A DNA stretch of 64,000 bases. Source: Entrophospora sp. SA101. Its lineage: Eukaryota > Glomeromycota > Glomeromycetes > Entrophosporales > Entrophosporaceae. A program made the position numbers and the translations under genes. A model generated the notes under the pieces. It saw nothing but the letters and a program-made list of their open reading frames with translations, was not told the origin of the DNA and did not search any database. Of this stretch, positions 19,604 through 31,637 are shown one piece after another (the first letter of the stretch is position 1; every line of letters starts with the position of its first letter). The DNA lies in contig CAUDNR010000902.1 of the NCBI GenBank assembly GCA_958430865.1, positions 8,172 to 72,171 of the forward strand. Reading direction: 5' to 3'.

Positions 19604-22071
19604 TTAATTATTAGATGGCCATTGTAAGTCTACTTCCAACACGTCTAATTCAAAAATATCAACAGTACAATCAAGTATATCTCCTAAGCTTGGTTTAGTT
19701 CTACCTAAATCACCATGAATGAATTCTTTGATGTAGCTATTTAAATATTAATACAAGTATATATTGTGGTGATGCAAATTAAGGAATAAGTGATATTAGG
19801 AATAAACATTTAGAAAATTGTTAAAAGGCAGATTTATATTTATACAGGATACGTTCCAGCTTCTGTTTTTAGATTTAATACTAAAAAATGATCATTCAAT
19901 TGTTTTGCCGCAAGCGAGTAAATGGTTTTGGTACGAATTAATTGTGCGCGTCTATTAGATATATATGTATATATATATATTAGTTTAATTTTTGAATTAA
20001 GCGAAAGAAATAAATAAAAAATAAAAAATTTGTAAAACCTCTGTAAAACTCTAATTGGTGTTTGTTGTTCAATTGTGAAACTAGTGTCATTGTAATGATT
20101 GAGTTGAGAAATTAACTCTGGAGTAATTTGTTTAGAAACCCAGATAAGTGAACTTTTCTCCCCCAAAAAAAATAATTAAAAAATATTCTTTATTATTAAA
20201 TCACAACAAATCAATAACAATATATTATAAAAACCTGTATGTTTTTGTTTTTGCTTCTTCACCTTGTTTAATTATGTTAATATCTTGCCTTAAATATAAA
20301 TAAATAAATAAATATATATATGAGTTTATAGTTATCAATATATAAATACTAATGCACATAAATATATAAATATAACAAACTTGTTAATCATAGATAATTT
20401 ATCAACTTGTATTAAATCCTTTTTCATTTCATTAATTTCACTTTGTGAACTTAACAATTCTTCAGGTGAAAGTAAAGACTTTCTCGGGTTAATGATTTCA
20501 AGGTAAAAAGGTCGACCAGTTCCCAACATTCGCACATCAGCATCTTCACGACCTGATGCAACAAATATGTAACCTGAAGGGTTTTTAGGAGGGGGAAAAA
20601 AAGTAGTTACATAAATTAAATAAATTAAACAACGAATAAACAAAGCAACAAATTAAATTCTCTATTTACTGTCACACATAAACTTTTCTCGTAAAAGTTC
20701 CCCGATACATTCTGAAACAGAAGTTTCAGCTAGTCTAACATCATTAATAATCCATGGAGTTTGGCTCATTTCTCTGGAAAGCTTTAAATATCGACCTAAT
20801 ATTTCATCAATATAAATAAACGTATAGTAATAATTAGAACAAATGATTAGAATAATTTATGAAATAAATCACCTCCAACATAAACGGGATTATGTTCCAA
20901 TATAATTGATTTTATTTGCCATTTATGCTGGATTGTTTTTGGCGGGTGTTCATCACAATATCTGTAAATTTTCAAAAGTTTTAAATAATATATAGTTAAT
21001 AAATGTAATAATAAATAATAGTAACGGCGGTGATAGTAGTAGTAGTAGTAGTAGTAGTCACAGTAAGAATTAACAATACTTTATGAATTCATCATTAGAA
21101 ATTTTTTTCAAGGAGTTATAAATATTCTGACGTGAATCACCTGATGTAAAAAATTTTCCCTGCGGTTTAAACCAAAAAAGAAATTTAATTAATTAATTAA
21201 ATCAAGCAGTTTAGTTAATAACAAGAGGCATACATACATTCATATCATATTATTTATTATACCTTTACTCTTTTCTTCTTTATATTAAATTCTGCTGAAG
21301 GTATTTTTGTTAGAAATGTATGATTTTTTTGTGATTCTTCGTGAAAATATTCAACTGTTATTTTAAATGGGCTTTCGGTACGATATTCTAATTCTAATTG
21401 TTTTTCAATTGACCATCCTAACAAACATTTAAAAGCATCTTTTAAATTTGTAACTAAACTAAATGCAACTTCGATATTTTTTTCTCTAAATATAAAGTTA
21501 TAATTATAATTTGAACGTCAAATATATCAATGAACATTAATATAAATAACTATACCTGAGCTTTTCCTTGATAAAAACTTCAACAGAGTGTTCTTTTACT
21601 AAAAGACCTGATGGCAATGTAATTGCCAAATTAAAGTCTTTAATTATATAATTATGTGCTCGAATCTTTTCACAAATAGGCAGAAAACACTCAAGAGTGT
21701 CAGAGTTATATAAAATGTCAAAACAGCTAACACAAATGGTTTTTTCAAAATCAGCATCATCATCATCACAAAATTCTATCTCAACATCATCACGTATACA
21801 ATTAATAATTTTTAACAAAACCTAAAAAATATATATAATAATGCTTTATTCAATAATCTGTTCATTCACAAAGCGAGAAGACTTTAGAGTCAAATTTTAC
21901 CTTCTCGGAAGCACAATAAGTCTTATAATCTTTAACATTCAAAAATCTCAAGATGCAACGAGCACAACACTTTAAATTTAATAAAATTTCAATTATCGTT
22001 TTTGTTACAATGTTACGTTGTACTTGTTGGATTATTTGATGGTAAAGAGCTTTTATGTCTAAAAAAACCAT
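19604..22071 (-). CDS. PUS10: tRNA pseudouridine synthase Pus10 (left-arm copy)
   Basis: This is the mirror image of the right-arm gene at 26,537-29,004, with the same eleven exons (coordinates sum to 48,608) and, by eye, no disabling difference. See the right copy for domains. It is convergent with the truncated ArgRS copy. Whether this is a real second gene or the other haplotype cannot be decided from the sequence. Confidence 0.85.
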
Positions 22072-22942
22072 TGTGAGTTTGTATATATCCTTACATTTAA
22101 AGAAAATTTTATTAGTTTTATTATTACCATTAACATCTTCAAAGTTATAACGAATTCTTTTCCACCTATCAGATTCACTCGGTACAAGTGTTGTTGATAA
22201 CAGAGCTAAATTTAAACAGAATTAAGGTTCAGATACTTAATATTTAAACCAATTAATAAAGATTTCAAACAATATTACCATGATCATTTTGTTAAACTTG
22301 ATTTTTGGGGAAGGAATTTTTATTTTTGAGAAATGTTAAATTGTAAATGTTCATTTTTTTTTTGTGTAAAAATTGACTTGGGGATCAATTTATTTTCTTT
22401 CCAAGATCGTAAGACCTTTCTGCTTTCAATGACACCTGATAATAATAATCTTCCGTTTTTTCTCCTGTTAGTCTTTTAGCTTGTGTTTGATTTTCTCTCC
22501 TATCTTCTTCTGTGTTGAGACCAACATGAATTTAATAATAATTATTATTATTCACAAGAATAAGAAAGTATCAAATTTTTTTTTTGTCATGAAGGCAAAG
22601 AATGCATTATTGTCTTTATGTCTATTATACCGAGGTAAAATTGTTATATTTTAAAGAACTATTACAACCAATTAATGAAATAGATGTTAGCAAACAATTG
22701 TTATTTTTTTGATCAATTATATCTTAACAAACAATAAACCATACTTTTTCGGTTAACAAAACTATTGATTTCTTTGATAAATGAAGAACTATTACTTTTC
22801 TGATTAATTAATGATCAAGCTGTTGCTTTTTTCGATCAATTTAACAAAATAAATATTATTATTATGTTGATGTTTAAAATACTAGTGTTTTAAAAGACGA
22901 TCCTAATTGTCATTCTAATGCTAAATTGGGAAGGAAATCGCC

Positions 22943-23478
22943 ATGTTTAAATATATATTAAAAGGAATCTCAACGGACACTTTTAACTTTAACTCTCTAA
23001 TTATTACCTTTACTGTTATTTATTTCAAAACACATATATTGATTGTTATCTTTTATATTTTATATTTTATAACTATCAAAAATATCACTATCATTATCAT
23101 CGTCATTTTATTTTCTCAATTATTACCAAAAATGACTTCAATTTTTACTGCCTTCTGTTACATTTTGAATTGCAGGCTTATCAATGGAACCGCTACATAC
23201 AGGAGTGATAAAGGAAGTCAAATTTATAGAGACATAATTTTCAAAGGATTTCCCAACCCTGACAAGTATAAGCAAAATAATCGTGCGAAAGGAAATTTAC
23301 CATTTTGAAATTGATGGCAAGACAACAATTTCCTCTCCAAAATGCATTTGCTTTGACGGTTCACAAAACCCAAGGTTTAACCTTACCACACATAATGCTA
23401 AATGTTGACGAAAACATGTTTGCAGAAAGTCAAGTATACGTTGCGATGAGCCGAGCCAGGACCCTGGAAACTACATAG
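22943..23478 (+). pseudogene. Pif1/Helitron-type helicase C-terminal remnant (left arm)
   Basis: An exon-like start with NGTATYRSDKG at about 23,180 is followed, after a frameshift, by FPLQNAFALTVHKTQGLTL and VYVAMSRARTLETT, ending in TAG at 23,476-23,478. Those are the last motifs of Pif1-family helicases (the Q/K-Q-G loop and the arginine finger in MSRAR). The ATPase N-terminus is missing, so it is inactive. It may be the 3' end of a Helitron. The mirror copy is at 24,599-25,134. Confidence 0.75.
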
Positions 23479-23575
23479 ATAGATTACATTATTTTTGAGT
23501 AAATCAATATGTAAAAAAATCGAAAGGTCAGAGAAAATTTTGGGTAAATTAATATATATGGTTTAAAAGGTCATG

Positions 23576-23585
23576 NNNNNNNNNN
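23576..23585. other. Scaffold gap (10 N)
   Basis: The gap separates the left inverted-repeat arm from the spacer, so the join that creates the palindrome is not covered by contiguous sequence. Confidence 0.99.
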
Positions 23586-23755
23586 TGATATTAAAATAAA
23601 TGAACATAATAAGTTAAATAATTAAAAAATTAATTAAATCAGTTAGATTAATGTTCACCTTATTGATTGCTTTATTTAAAGTGTTACATCTACATAAAAC
23701 CTCACAATTATTACTAGTTTGATTTATTCATTGTAAAGTTTTGACAATTCAAACT

Positions 23756-24368
23756 CCTAACTCACATAAAGAAATTTTATCCAATATCCATTTAGCATGA
23801 CATCTCAAATTATCAATCAATTCATCATGTTCTTTAGGTAATCTTTTCCAAGAGTAAATCATTTCTTTTTTTCATCACATAAACCACAACAAGCAACTCT
23901 AGTAGAATCAACATCATCAAAAATAGTGCTTTGTTAAAAAAAGATTTTGTACTTAATTGTTTGTCAGAAACGATGCCACATTTACCACATTGATTATGAC
24001 TTATTAAATTCCTTTCTCTATATTCTCTATCCAATTTAACTGATTTGCCACAAATACATTGAACTAATTTAGAATTAATTTCCTTGAGGAAATATTTATT
24101 TCATCATTTGTTTCAGCTACAATATTTATTTGGGAATTAACATTAACCTCAATTTATTACTGTCTCTACATACATTCTCATTTTCATTCTCATTTTCATT
24201 GTCCTCATCTTCATTCTCACTTTCATCTTTGCTTTCATCTTCAAACAATAATATAGTACAGTTTTCATTCTCAGGAATTTTAATTAATTCACTAACATTT
24301 TCTGAATCACATGAAATATTTTTAGGATCTTGATTTACATAAAAATTATTTAAGTTTAATATACACAT
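23756..24368 (-). pseudogene. Unrecognised acidic/zinc-cluster gene remnant in the palindrome spacer
   Basis: On the minus strand an acidic Glu/Asn/Asp-rich segment (24,368-24,126) is followed by Cys-rich pieces: CICGKS then HNQCGKCGIV (about 24,060-23,975), and in another frame CCGLCDEKKEMIYSW and LRCHAKWILDKI (about 23,890-23,780). An A-run near 23,940 explains the frameshift between them. The paired Cys clusters suggest metal binding. I do not recognise the family; a transposon origin is plausible because the neighbours are transposon remnants. Confidence 0.4.
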
Positions 24369-24598
24369 ATGTATATTAATATTAAAATTTATCCCCTAAT
24401 AATTTACCCAAAATGGAACCAACATAAAAATATTTGAAATATTTATATTTAATTTTATCCATTTTCTAGCATAACTATTTTTTTCTTTACCCTACAAAAG
24501 TCATGACCTTTTAAACCATATATATTAATTTACCCAAAATTTTCTCTGACCTTTCAATTTTTTTACATATTGATTTACTCAAAAATAATGTAATCTAT

Positions 24599-25134
24599 CT
24601 ATGTAGTTTCCAGGGTCCTGGCTCGGCTCATCGCAACGTATACTTGACTTTCTGCAAACATGTTTTCGTCAACATTTAGCATTATGTGTGGTAAGGTTAA
24701 ACCTTGGGTTTTGTGAACCGTCAAAGCAAATGCATTTTGGAGAGGAAATTGTTGTCTTGCCATCAATTTCAAAATGGTAAATTTCCTTTCGCACGATTAT
24801 TTTGCTTATACTTGTCAGGGTTGGGAAATCCTTTGAAAATTATGTCTCTATAAATTTGACTTCCTTTATCACTCCTGTATGTAGCGGTTCCATTGATAAG
24901 CCTGCAATTCAAAATGTAACAGAAGGCAGTAAAAATTGAAGTCATTTTTGGTAATAATTGAGAAAATAAAATGACGATGATAATGATAGTGATATTTTTG
25001 ATAGTTATAAAATATAAAATATAAAAGATAACAATCAATATATGTGTTTTGAAATAAATAACAGTAAAGGTAATAATTAGAGAGTTAAAGTTAAAAGTGT
25101 CCGTTGAGATTCCTTTTAATATATATTTAAACAT
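24599..25134 (-). pseudogene. Pif1/Helitron-type helicase C-terminal remnant (right arm)
   Basis: This is the mirror copy of 22,943-23,478 with the same motifs (TVHKTQGLTL, VYVAMSRARTL) and the same frameshift, so the decay happened before the duplication. Confidence 0.75.
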
Positions 25135-25790
25135 GGCGATTTCCTTCCCAATTTAGCATTAGAATGACAATTAGGATCGTCTTTTAAAACACTAGTATTT
25201 TAAACATCAACATAATAATAATATTTATTTTGTTAAATTGATCGAAAAAAGCAACAGCTTGATCATTAATTAATCAGAAAAGTAATAGTTCTTCATTTAT
25301 CAAAGAAATCAATAGTTTTGTTAACCGAAAAAGTATGGTTTATTGTTTGTTAAGATATAATTGATCAAAAAAATAACAATTGTTTGCTAACATCTATTTC
25401 ATTAATTGGTTGTAATAGTTCTTTAAAATATAACAATTTTACCTCGGTATAATAGACATAAAGACAATAATGCATTCTTTGCCTTCATGACAAAAAAAAA
25501 ATTTGATACTTTCTTATTCTTGTGAATAATAATAATTATTATTAAATTCATGTTGGTCTCAACACAGAAGAAGATAGGAGAGAAAATCAAACACAAGCTA
25601 AAAGACTAACAGTAGAAAAAACGGAAGATTATTATTATCAGGTGTCATTGAAAGCAGAAAGGTCTTACGATCTTGGAAAGAAAATAAATTGATCCCCAAG
25701 TCAATTTTTACACAAAAAAAAAATGAACATTTACAATTTAACATTTCTCAAAAATAAAAATTCCTTCCCCAAAAATCAAGTTTAACAAAA

Positions 25791-26320
25791 ATTTGATTTT
25801 CAACATCTCAATCAAAATCAACATCAACATGCCATGTTGACTTTTCTCCTCCCTTCCCGTCATGATCAACAATTAACCCTGAAATAGAGATTGAACGTTG
25901 CACTGGATTGATTTCGTTGATTTCTTACGTTAAATTAATAATAAATGGGGCATGGACAATAGAAACAGCCCAAACGTCAAAATCACGATTTTGAGATAAT
26001 CGAAAAAAAAGATCTGCATTTCAAGTAATTACCTATTGTTTTTAAGAACTTTAACAGAAAATACCTCAAAATTTTATTAATCAAAGTGGACATGGTTTCT
26101 AAGCTAAAATTAATCTCTGTAGTAAATTGCATGTAGAAATGCAGTTAGCTCAAAATCATGATTTTTGACGTTTGGGTCGTTTCTACACCATATTAATATT
26201 AATATGAAAAGGTAGGCAGGCATGGTAACATGAAAATACAAGTCATTATTATTAAAATCTTTGTTACACGAAATTGATTTTTTTTTGATAAAGATCAAAT
26301 GTCAAAAAGAATCTGGGAAC
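25791..26320. mobile_element. ~531 bp insertion present only in the right arm
   Basis: The left arm passes directly from GTTTAAC to ATGATCATGG (read in right-arm orientation), while the right arm has about 531 extra bases between them. Inside, CCCAAACGTCAAAATCACG (near 25,978) and its near complement with GACGTTTGGGTCG (near 26,160-26,180) form a long hairpin, as in a MITE. The exact ends are uncertain by a few bases and no target duplication is clear. Confidence 0.65.
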
Positions 26321-26536
26321 ATGATCATGGTAATATTGTTTGAAATCTTTATTAATTGGTTTAAATATTAAGTATCTGAACCTTAATTCTGTTTAAATTT
26401 AGCTCTGTTATCAACAACACTTGTACCGAGTGAATCTGATAGGTGGAAAAGAATTCGTTATAACTTTGAAGATGTTAATGGTAATAATAAAACTAATAAA
26501 ATTTTCTTTAAATGTAAGGATATATACAAACTCACA

Positions 26537-29004
26537 ATGGTTTTTTTAGACATAAAAGCTCTTTACCATCAAATAATCCAACAAGTACAACGTAACATTG
26601 TAACAAAAACGATAATTGAAATTTTATTAAATTTAAAGTGTTGTGCTCGTTGCATCTTGAGATTTTTGAATGTTAAAGATTATAAGACTTATTGTGCTTC
26701 CGAGAAGGTAAAATTTGACTCTAAAGTCTTCTCGCTTTGTGAATGAACAGATTATTGAATAAAGCATTATTATATATATTTTTTAGGTTTTGTTAAAAAT
26801 TATTAATTGTATACGTGATGATGTTGAGATAGAATTTTGTGATGATGATGATGCTGATTTTGAAAAAACCATTTGTGTTAGCTGTTTTGACATTTTATAT
26901 AACTCTGACACTCTTGAGTGTTTTCTGCCTATTTGTGAAAAGATTCGAGCACATAATTATATAATTAAAGACTTTAATTTGGCAATTACATTGCCATCAG
27001 GTCTTTTAGTAAAAGAACACTCTGTTGAAGTTTTTATCAAGGAAAAGCTCAGGTATAGTTATTTATATTAATGTTCATTGATATATTTGACGTTCAAATT
27101 ATAATTATAACTTTATATTTAGAGAAAAAAATATCGAAGTTGCATTTAGTTTAGTTACAAATTTAAAAGATGCTTTTAAATGTTTGTTAGGATGGTCAAT
27201 TGAAAAACAATTAGAATTAGAATATCGTACCGAAAGCCCATTTAAAATAACAGTTGAATATTTTCACGAAGAATCACAAAAAAATCATACATTTCTAACA
27301 AAAATACCTTCAGCAGAATTTAATATAAAGAAGAAAAGAGTAAAGGTATAATAAATAATATGATATGAATGTATGTATGCCTCTTGTTATTAACTAAACT
27401 GCTTGATTTAATTAATTAATTAAATTTCTTTTTTGGTTTAAACCGCAGGGAAAATTTTTTACATCAGGTGATTCACGTCAGAATATTTATAACTCCTTGA
27501 AAAAAATTTCTAATGATGAATTCATAAAGTATTGTTAATTCTTACTGTGACTACTACTACTACTACTACTACTATCACCGCCGTTACTATTATTTATTAT
27601 TACATTTATTAACTATATATTATTTAAAACTTTTGAAAATTTACAGATATTGTGATGAACACCCGCCAAAAACAATCCAGCATAAATGGCAAATAAAATC
27701 AATTATATTGGAACATAATCCCGTTTATGTTGGAGGTGATTTATTTCATAAATTATTCTAATCATTTGTTCTAATTATTACTATACGTTTATTTATATTG
27801 ATGAAATATTAGGTCGATATTTAAAGCTTTCCAGAGAAATGAGCCAAACTCCATGGATTATTAATGATGTTAGACTAGCTGAAACTTCTGTTTCAGAATG
27901 TATCGGGGAACTTTTACGAGAAAAGTTTATGTGTGACAGTAAATAGAGAATTTAATTTGTTGCTTTGTTTATTCGTTGTTTAATTTATTTAATTTATGTA
28001 ACTACTTTTTTTCCCCCTCCTAAAAACCCTTCAGGTTACATATTTGTTGCATCAGGTCGTGAAGATGCTGATGTGCGAATGTTGGGAACTGGTCGACCTT
28101 TTTACCTTGAAATCATTAACCCGAGAAAGTCTTTACTTTCACCTGAAGAATTGTTAAGTTCACAAAGTGAAATTAATGAAATGAAAAAGGATTTAATACA
28201 AGTTGATAAATTATCTATGATTAACAAGTTTGTTATATTTATATATTTATGTGCATTAGTATTTATATATTGATAACTATAAACTCATATATATATTTAT
28301 TTATTTATTTATATTTAAGGCAAGATATTAACATAATTAAACAAGGTGAAGAAGCAAAAACAAAAACATACAGGTTTTTATAATATATTGTTATTGATTT
28401 GTTGTGATTTAATAATAAAGAATATTTTTTAATTATTTTTTTTGGGGGAGAAAAGTTCACTTATCTGGGTTTCTAAACAAATTACTCCAGAGTTAATTTC
28501 TCAACTCAATCATTACAATGACACTAGTTTCACAATTGAACAACAAACACCAATTAGAGTTTTACAGAGGTTTTACAAATTTTTTATTTTTTATTTATTT
28601 CTTTCGCTTAATTCAAAAATTAAACTAATATATATATATACATATATATCTAATAGACGCGCACAATTAATTCGTACCAAAACCATTTACTCGCTTGCGG
28701 CAAAACAATTGAATGATCATTTTTTAGTATTAAATCTAAAAACAGAAGCTGGAACGTATCCTGTATAAATATAAATCTGCCTTTTAACAATTTTCTAAAT
28801 GTTTATTCCTAATATCACTTATTCCTTAATTTGCATCACCACAATATATACTTGTATTAATATTTAAATAGCTACATCAAAGAATTCATTCATGGTGATT
28901 TAGGTAGAACTAAACCAAGCTTAGGAGATATACTTGATTGTACTGTTGATATTTTTGAATTAGACGTGTTGGAAGTAGACTTACAATGGCCATCTAATAA
29001 TTAA
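26537..29004 (+). CDS. PUS10: tRNA pseudouridine synthase Pus10 (right-arm copy)
   Basis: Eleven exons (26,537-26,707, 26,787-27,052, 27,123-27,345, 27,449-27,528, 27,647-27,735, 27,813-27,938, 28,035-28,227, 28,320-28,373, 28,456-28,569, 28,657-28,755, 28,872-29,004) give 515 residues, close to the ~530 of animal PUS10. The N-terminal part has the paired cysteines of the THUMP-like zinc domain (CCARCILRF, then CVSCFD). The catalytic half shows RYLKLSREMSQTPWII, then VASGREDADVRMLGTGRPF with the active-site Asp, and ends HGDLGRTKPSLGDIL then VDLQWP. Pus10 makes pseudouridine 54/55 in tRNA in archaea and some eukaryotes and is missing from budding yeast. The frame is open upstream without ATG back to about 26,402 (LLSTTLVPSESDRWKR), so the true start may be in an earlier exon. 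It is convergent with ArgRS. Confidence 0.9.
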
Positions 29005-29170
29005 TCTAAAATATTTTTCATCTAATAAAATTCATCGTCATCAAAAAATTTTTTTTTAAAAAAAGAATAATCCAACAAAAACAATTACTAGTGTCAAGCG
29101 TTCTATTGATTGAAAATATTTTCAAATTTTAAATATTTATTGATAAATTAATAAATTGATCCTATGTTAG

Positions 29171-31637
29171 TTACATTCTTTCCAAAGGTTTCAAACCAAG
29201 TAATTTAAGTGCGTTTCCAAGCGTTATTCTAGTTGCCCAATACATTAATAACCTAGCCTCTGCTAATTCATGTTCTTTTCCAACAACCCATAAACTTTCT
29301 AAAGCCATTGATACCGTGTGACTTAACTTCATAGCATATGTCACAACTGTACAAGGTTCTAATGTATGTAAAGCACTCTTAACTACATCGGGATATTGTG
29401 CAACCATTTCCATAAGAACTGACGCTATTTCTTCTGATAGAAGATCAATGTTGGCTGAAGGATTTACTGTTAGGCCGCAATTTCGTTCAATTGAACAAAG
29501 TCGAGCGTGAGCATATTGAAGATAAGGTCCAGTATCACCTGTATATTTGGAAAAAAAAAAATTTTAAATAAATATAGATTAGTTAAATTATAACACTAGA
29601 TATATACATGTATGTAAACGTTGATTTTTATATTTGCTTAAATACCTTCAAATGAAAACATACGACTCCAATCAAACGAGTAATTACGAATTCTAAATGA
29701 TATAAAATTAAACCAAATAATAAACATAACAATAATAATAATAATAAGCAATCCCATTAATATTTTAATGCTATGATTATTACCTTTTAGCTGACATATC
29801 TTGTATCATTACAGCAGAGATACCAATTACATCAGCTACTTTATCAGGTTCATCAATTTGTGAATATTTATTCTCATTTTGTTTCATCACCTCATGCATG
29901 CTTTCTTTGGTTTGATTTAGTATTTCATCCAAAAATACAGCAGTGCCTTTACGAGTACTCATTCCATTAATTATACCAAAATTTATATGTCTACACTTAT
30001 TAGCCCATTCAACTCCTATCAATTCCAATAGTTTGAAAAGTTGTTTAAAATGTAAATCTTGTTGAGATGCTACAACATAATACATTACATCAAATTTGTA
30101 TTTTTCATAACGTTCAATTGCAGCACCAATATCCCTGGTAATATACAGAGTAGTACCATCATTCTTCTGTATCAATGCAATATCTGACTTGTATTTTTTT
30201 AGATCAGCAATAAGTGCTCCGTCTGATTCTTCAAGAATATTTTTTTCTTTCATGGCAGATAATGCCTGTGTTATGCTCTCATTTTTCACTTGAGATTCAC
30301 CAGAGTAAATATCGAAATCTATATTCAAACGTGCATAGGTCTGTTTGTATTTTTCAATACTAAGATTTCTAAATTTTTTCCATAAAGCAAGTGCAAGTTC
30401 ATCACCTATATATTATAATAATAATAACAATGACAATAATAATAAATAAAATATTTATAAATTTATTAGGGTATTGCTATTTCTCACCGGTGGTGATTGT
30501 CACCACCTAAGGAATTATGCAATTTATGATTAACCCAACCCTAACTCCGCCCCACGCAAATTTAATTCCTTAGGTGGTGACAATCACCACCGGTGAGAAA
30601 TAGCAATTCTCAATTTATTAAACATGCGCGCGCGCGCACACACACACCATCTTCCATTTTCTTAAAATATGAGCGAGCTTGATCATCTACACTTGGATCT
30701 TCTTTAATATCAGCCTACAAATTTATAGTAAAGTCTTTAACATGAAAGAAACAGATGGGTATGTGGTGGTAAAAAATGAATATTATAGATGGTTGTTAAT
30801 ATACCTACATTAATTTTAACATATACATCATATAAATGTTTGATTGGATTATCAATTAATTTCTGTTCAGACCCATATTTCTCAAATCCGACAGCCAAAA
30901 GTCCTATTTTAAGATTATTAATTACATTTTTATCAAAGGAATCAAACAGAAATAATCAAATAAATTTGTATATAGAAATATATATATATAGAAAATAAGC
31001 AAACTCACCATATTGTTTACCCCAATCACCAAGATAATTAATACCAATTGTTTTCCATCCATGAGCATTATGTACATTTTTAATAAAATTACCAATAATT
31101 GTGCTTCTCAAATGGCCAGCATGAAATGGTTTTGCTATATTTGGACTACTATAATCTAACACTGCAGTTTTACCCACACCAGATTTGTTGGTACCATATT
31201 TTTCTTTCTTTTTATATACATCCTCAAGGATAATTTTAGTAAGAAGAGGTTTTGAAATCTTGAAATTTAAATAATGACTAATGGGAAATACTCCAACTAT
31301 AAATTTATTTGGAATAAACTTTATATATAAGCCATTTAAAAATCCATTAGTAAAATAAATGCTAGTTTGAGATGTTGAAAAAAAGGGAGAGCACCTTTTC
31401 AGCCCATTCTTTAGCGATTAGTGTAGGATTTCCTTTAATACGCAGTTTTGGAATTGCAATTGCAATGTCACCATGTTCAGAACTTTTAGGTGCCTCCAAT
31501 AAACTTAAAATATCATTAGCTGATTTCCCAGAAAATTCCGCAATGATTGAAGCTGCAAAACTACGAAATATATCTAATTTATTGTCATCTAAATCAGCAC
31601 CTTGAACCTTTGGAATATCAGTATAATCGTCTTCCAT
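29171..31637 (-). CDS. Arginyl-tRNA synthetase, complete copy
   Basis: Seven exons on the minus strand (31,637-31,395, 31,318-31,009, 30,903-30,809, 30,714-30,648, 30,405-29,784, 29,692-29,646, 29,538-29,171) sum to 583 residues, the usual size of eukaryotic ArgRS. Exon 2 has the class I HIGH box as SSPNIAKPFHAGHLRST; exon 5 has the KMSKS-type loop as GMSTRKGTAVFLDEIL; exons 6-7 hold DTGPYLQYAHARL and the C-terminal anticodon-binding domain ending LKPLERM. It charges tRNA-Arg. I chose the ATG at 31,637 (MEDDYTDIPKV). An in-frame ATG at 31,745 would add 36 residues rich in Lys, Phe and Leu with only two acidic residues, like a mitochondrial presequence, so one gene could serve cytosol and mitochondria. 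The MITE at 30,473-30,607 sits in intron 4. Confidence 0.93.
30473..30607. mobile_element. MITE (~135 bp) in ArgRS intron 4
   Basis: Mirror copy of 18,001-18,135; it differs at one position in the inverted repeat. The inverted-repeat arm ends about four bases beyond its outer end. Confidence 0.85.
30624..30647. repeat. Alternating purine-pyrimidine (CG/CA) tract
   Basis: A run of GCGCGCGCGC followed by ACACACACAC lies just outside the right arm end, in ArgRS intron 4 next to the splice donor. Such tracts favour Z-DNA and slippage. It is absent on the left side. Confidence 0.9.

Larger units (their letters stand above)
17997..23575. repeat. Left arm of ~5.6/6.1 kb inverted repeat
   Basis: The arm is the reverse complement of 24,502-30,611. 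Paired coordinates sum to 48,608 from the outer end to about 22,290 and to 48,077 further in, because the right arm has ~531 extra bases. I saw very few substitutions (one in the MITE, one near 22,467). The outer edge lies three to four bases outside the MITE at 18,001; the inner edge is an N gap, so the arm may continue. Confidence 0.97.
24502..30611. repeat. Right arm of ~5.6/6.1 kb inverted repeat
   Basis: Partner of 17,997-23,575. It is longer by ~531 bases at 25,791-26,320. It joins without a gap to the remaining 5' exons of ArgRS on the outside, so this arm looks like the original locus. The spacer between the arms is about 0.9 kb including the N gap. Confidence 0.97.
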
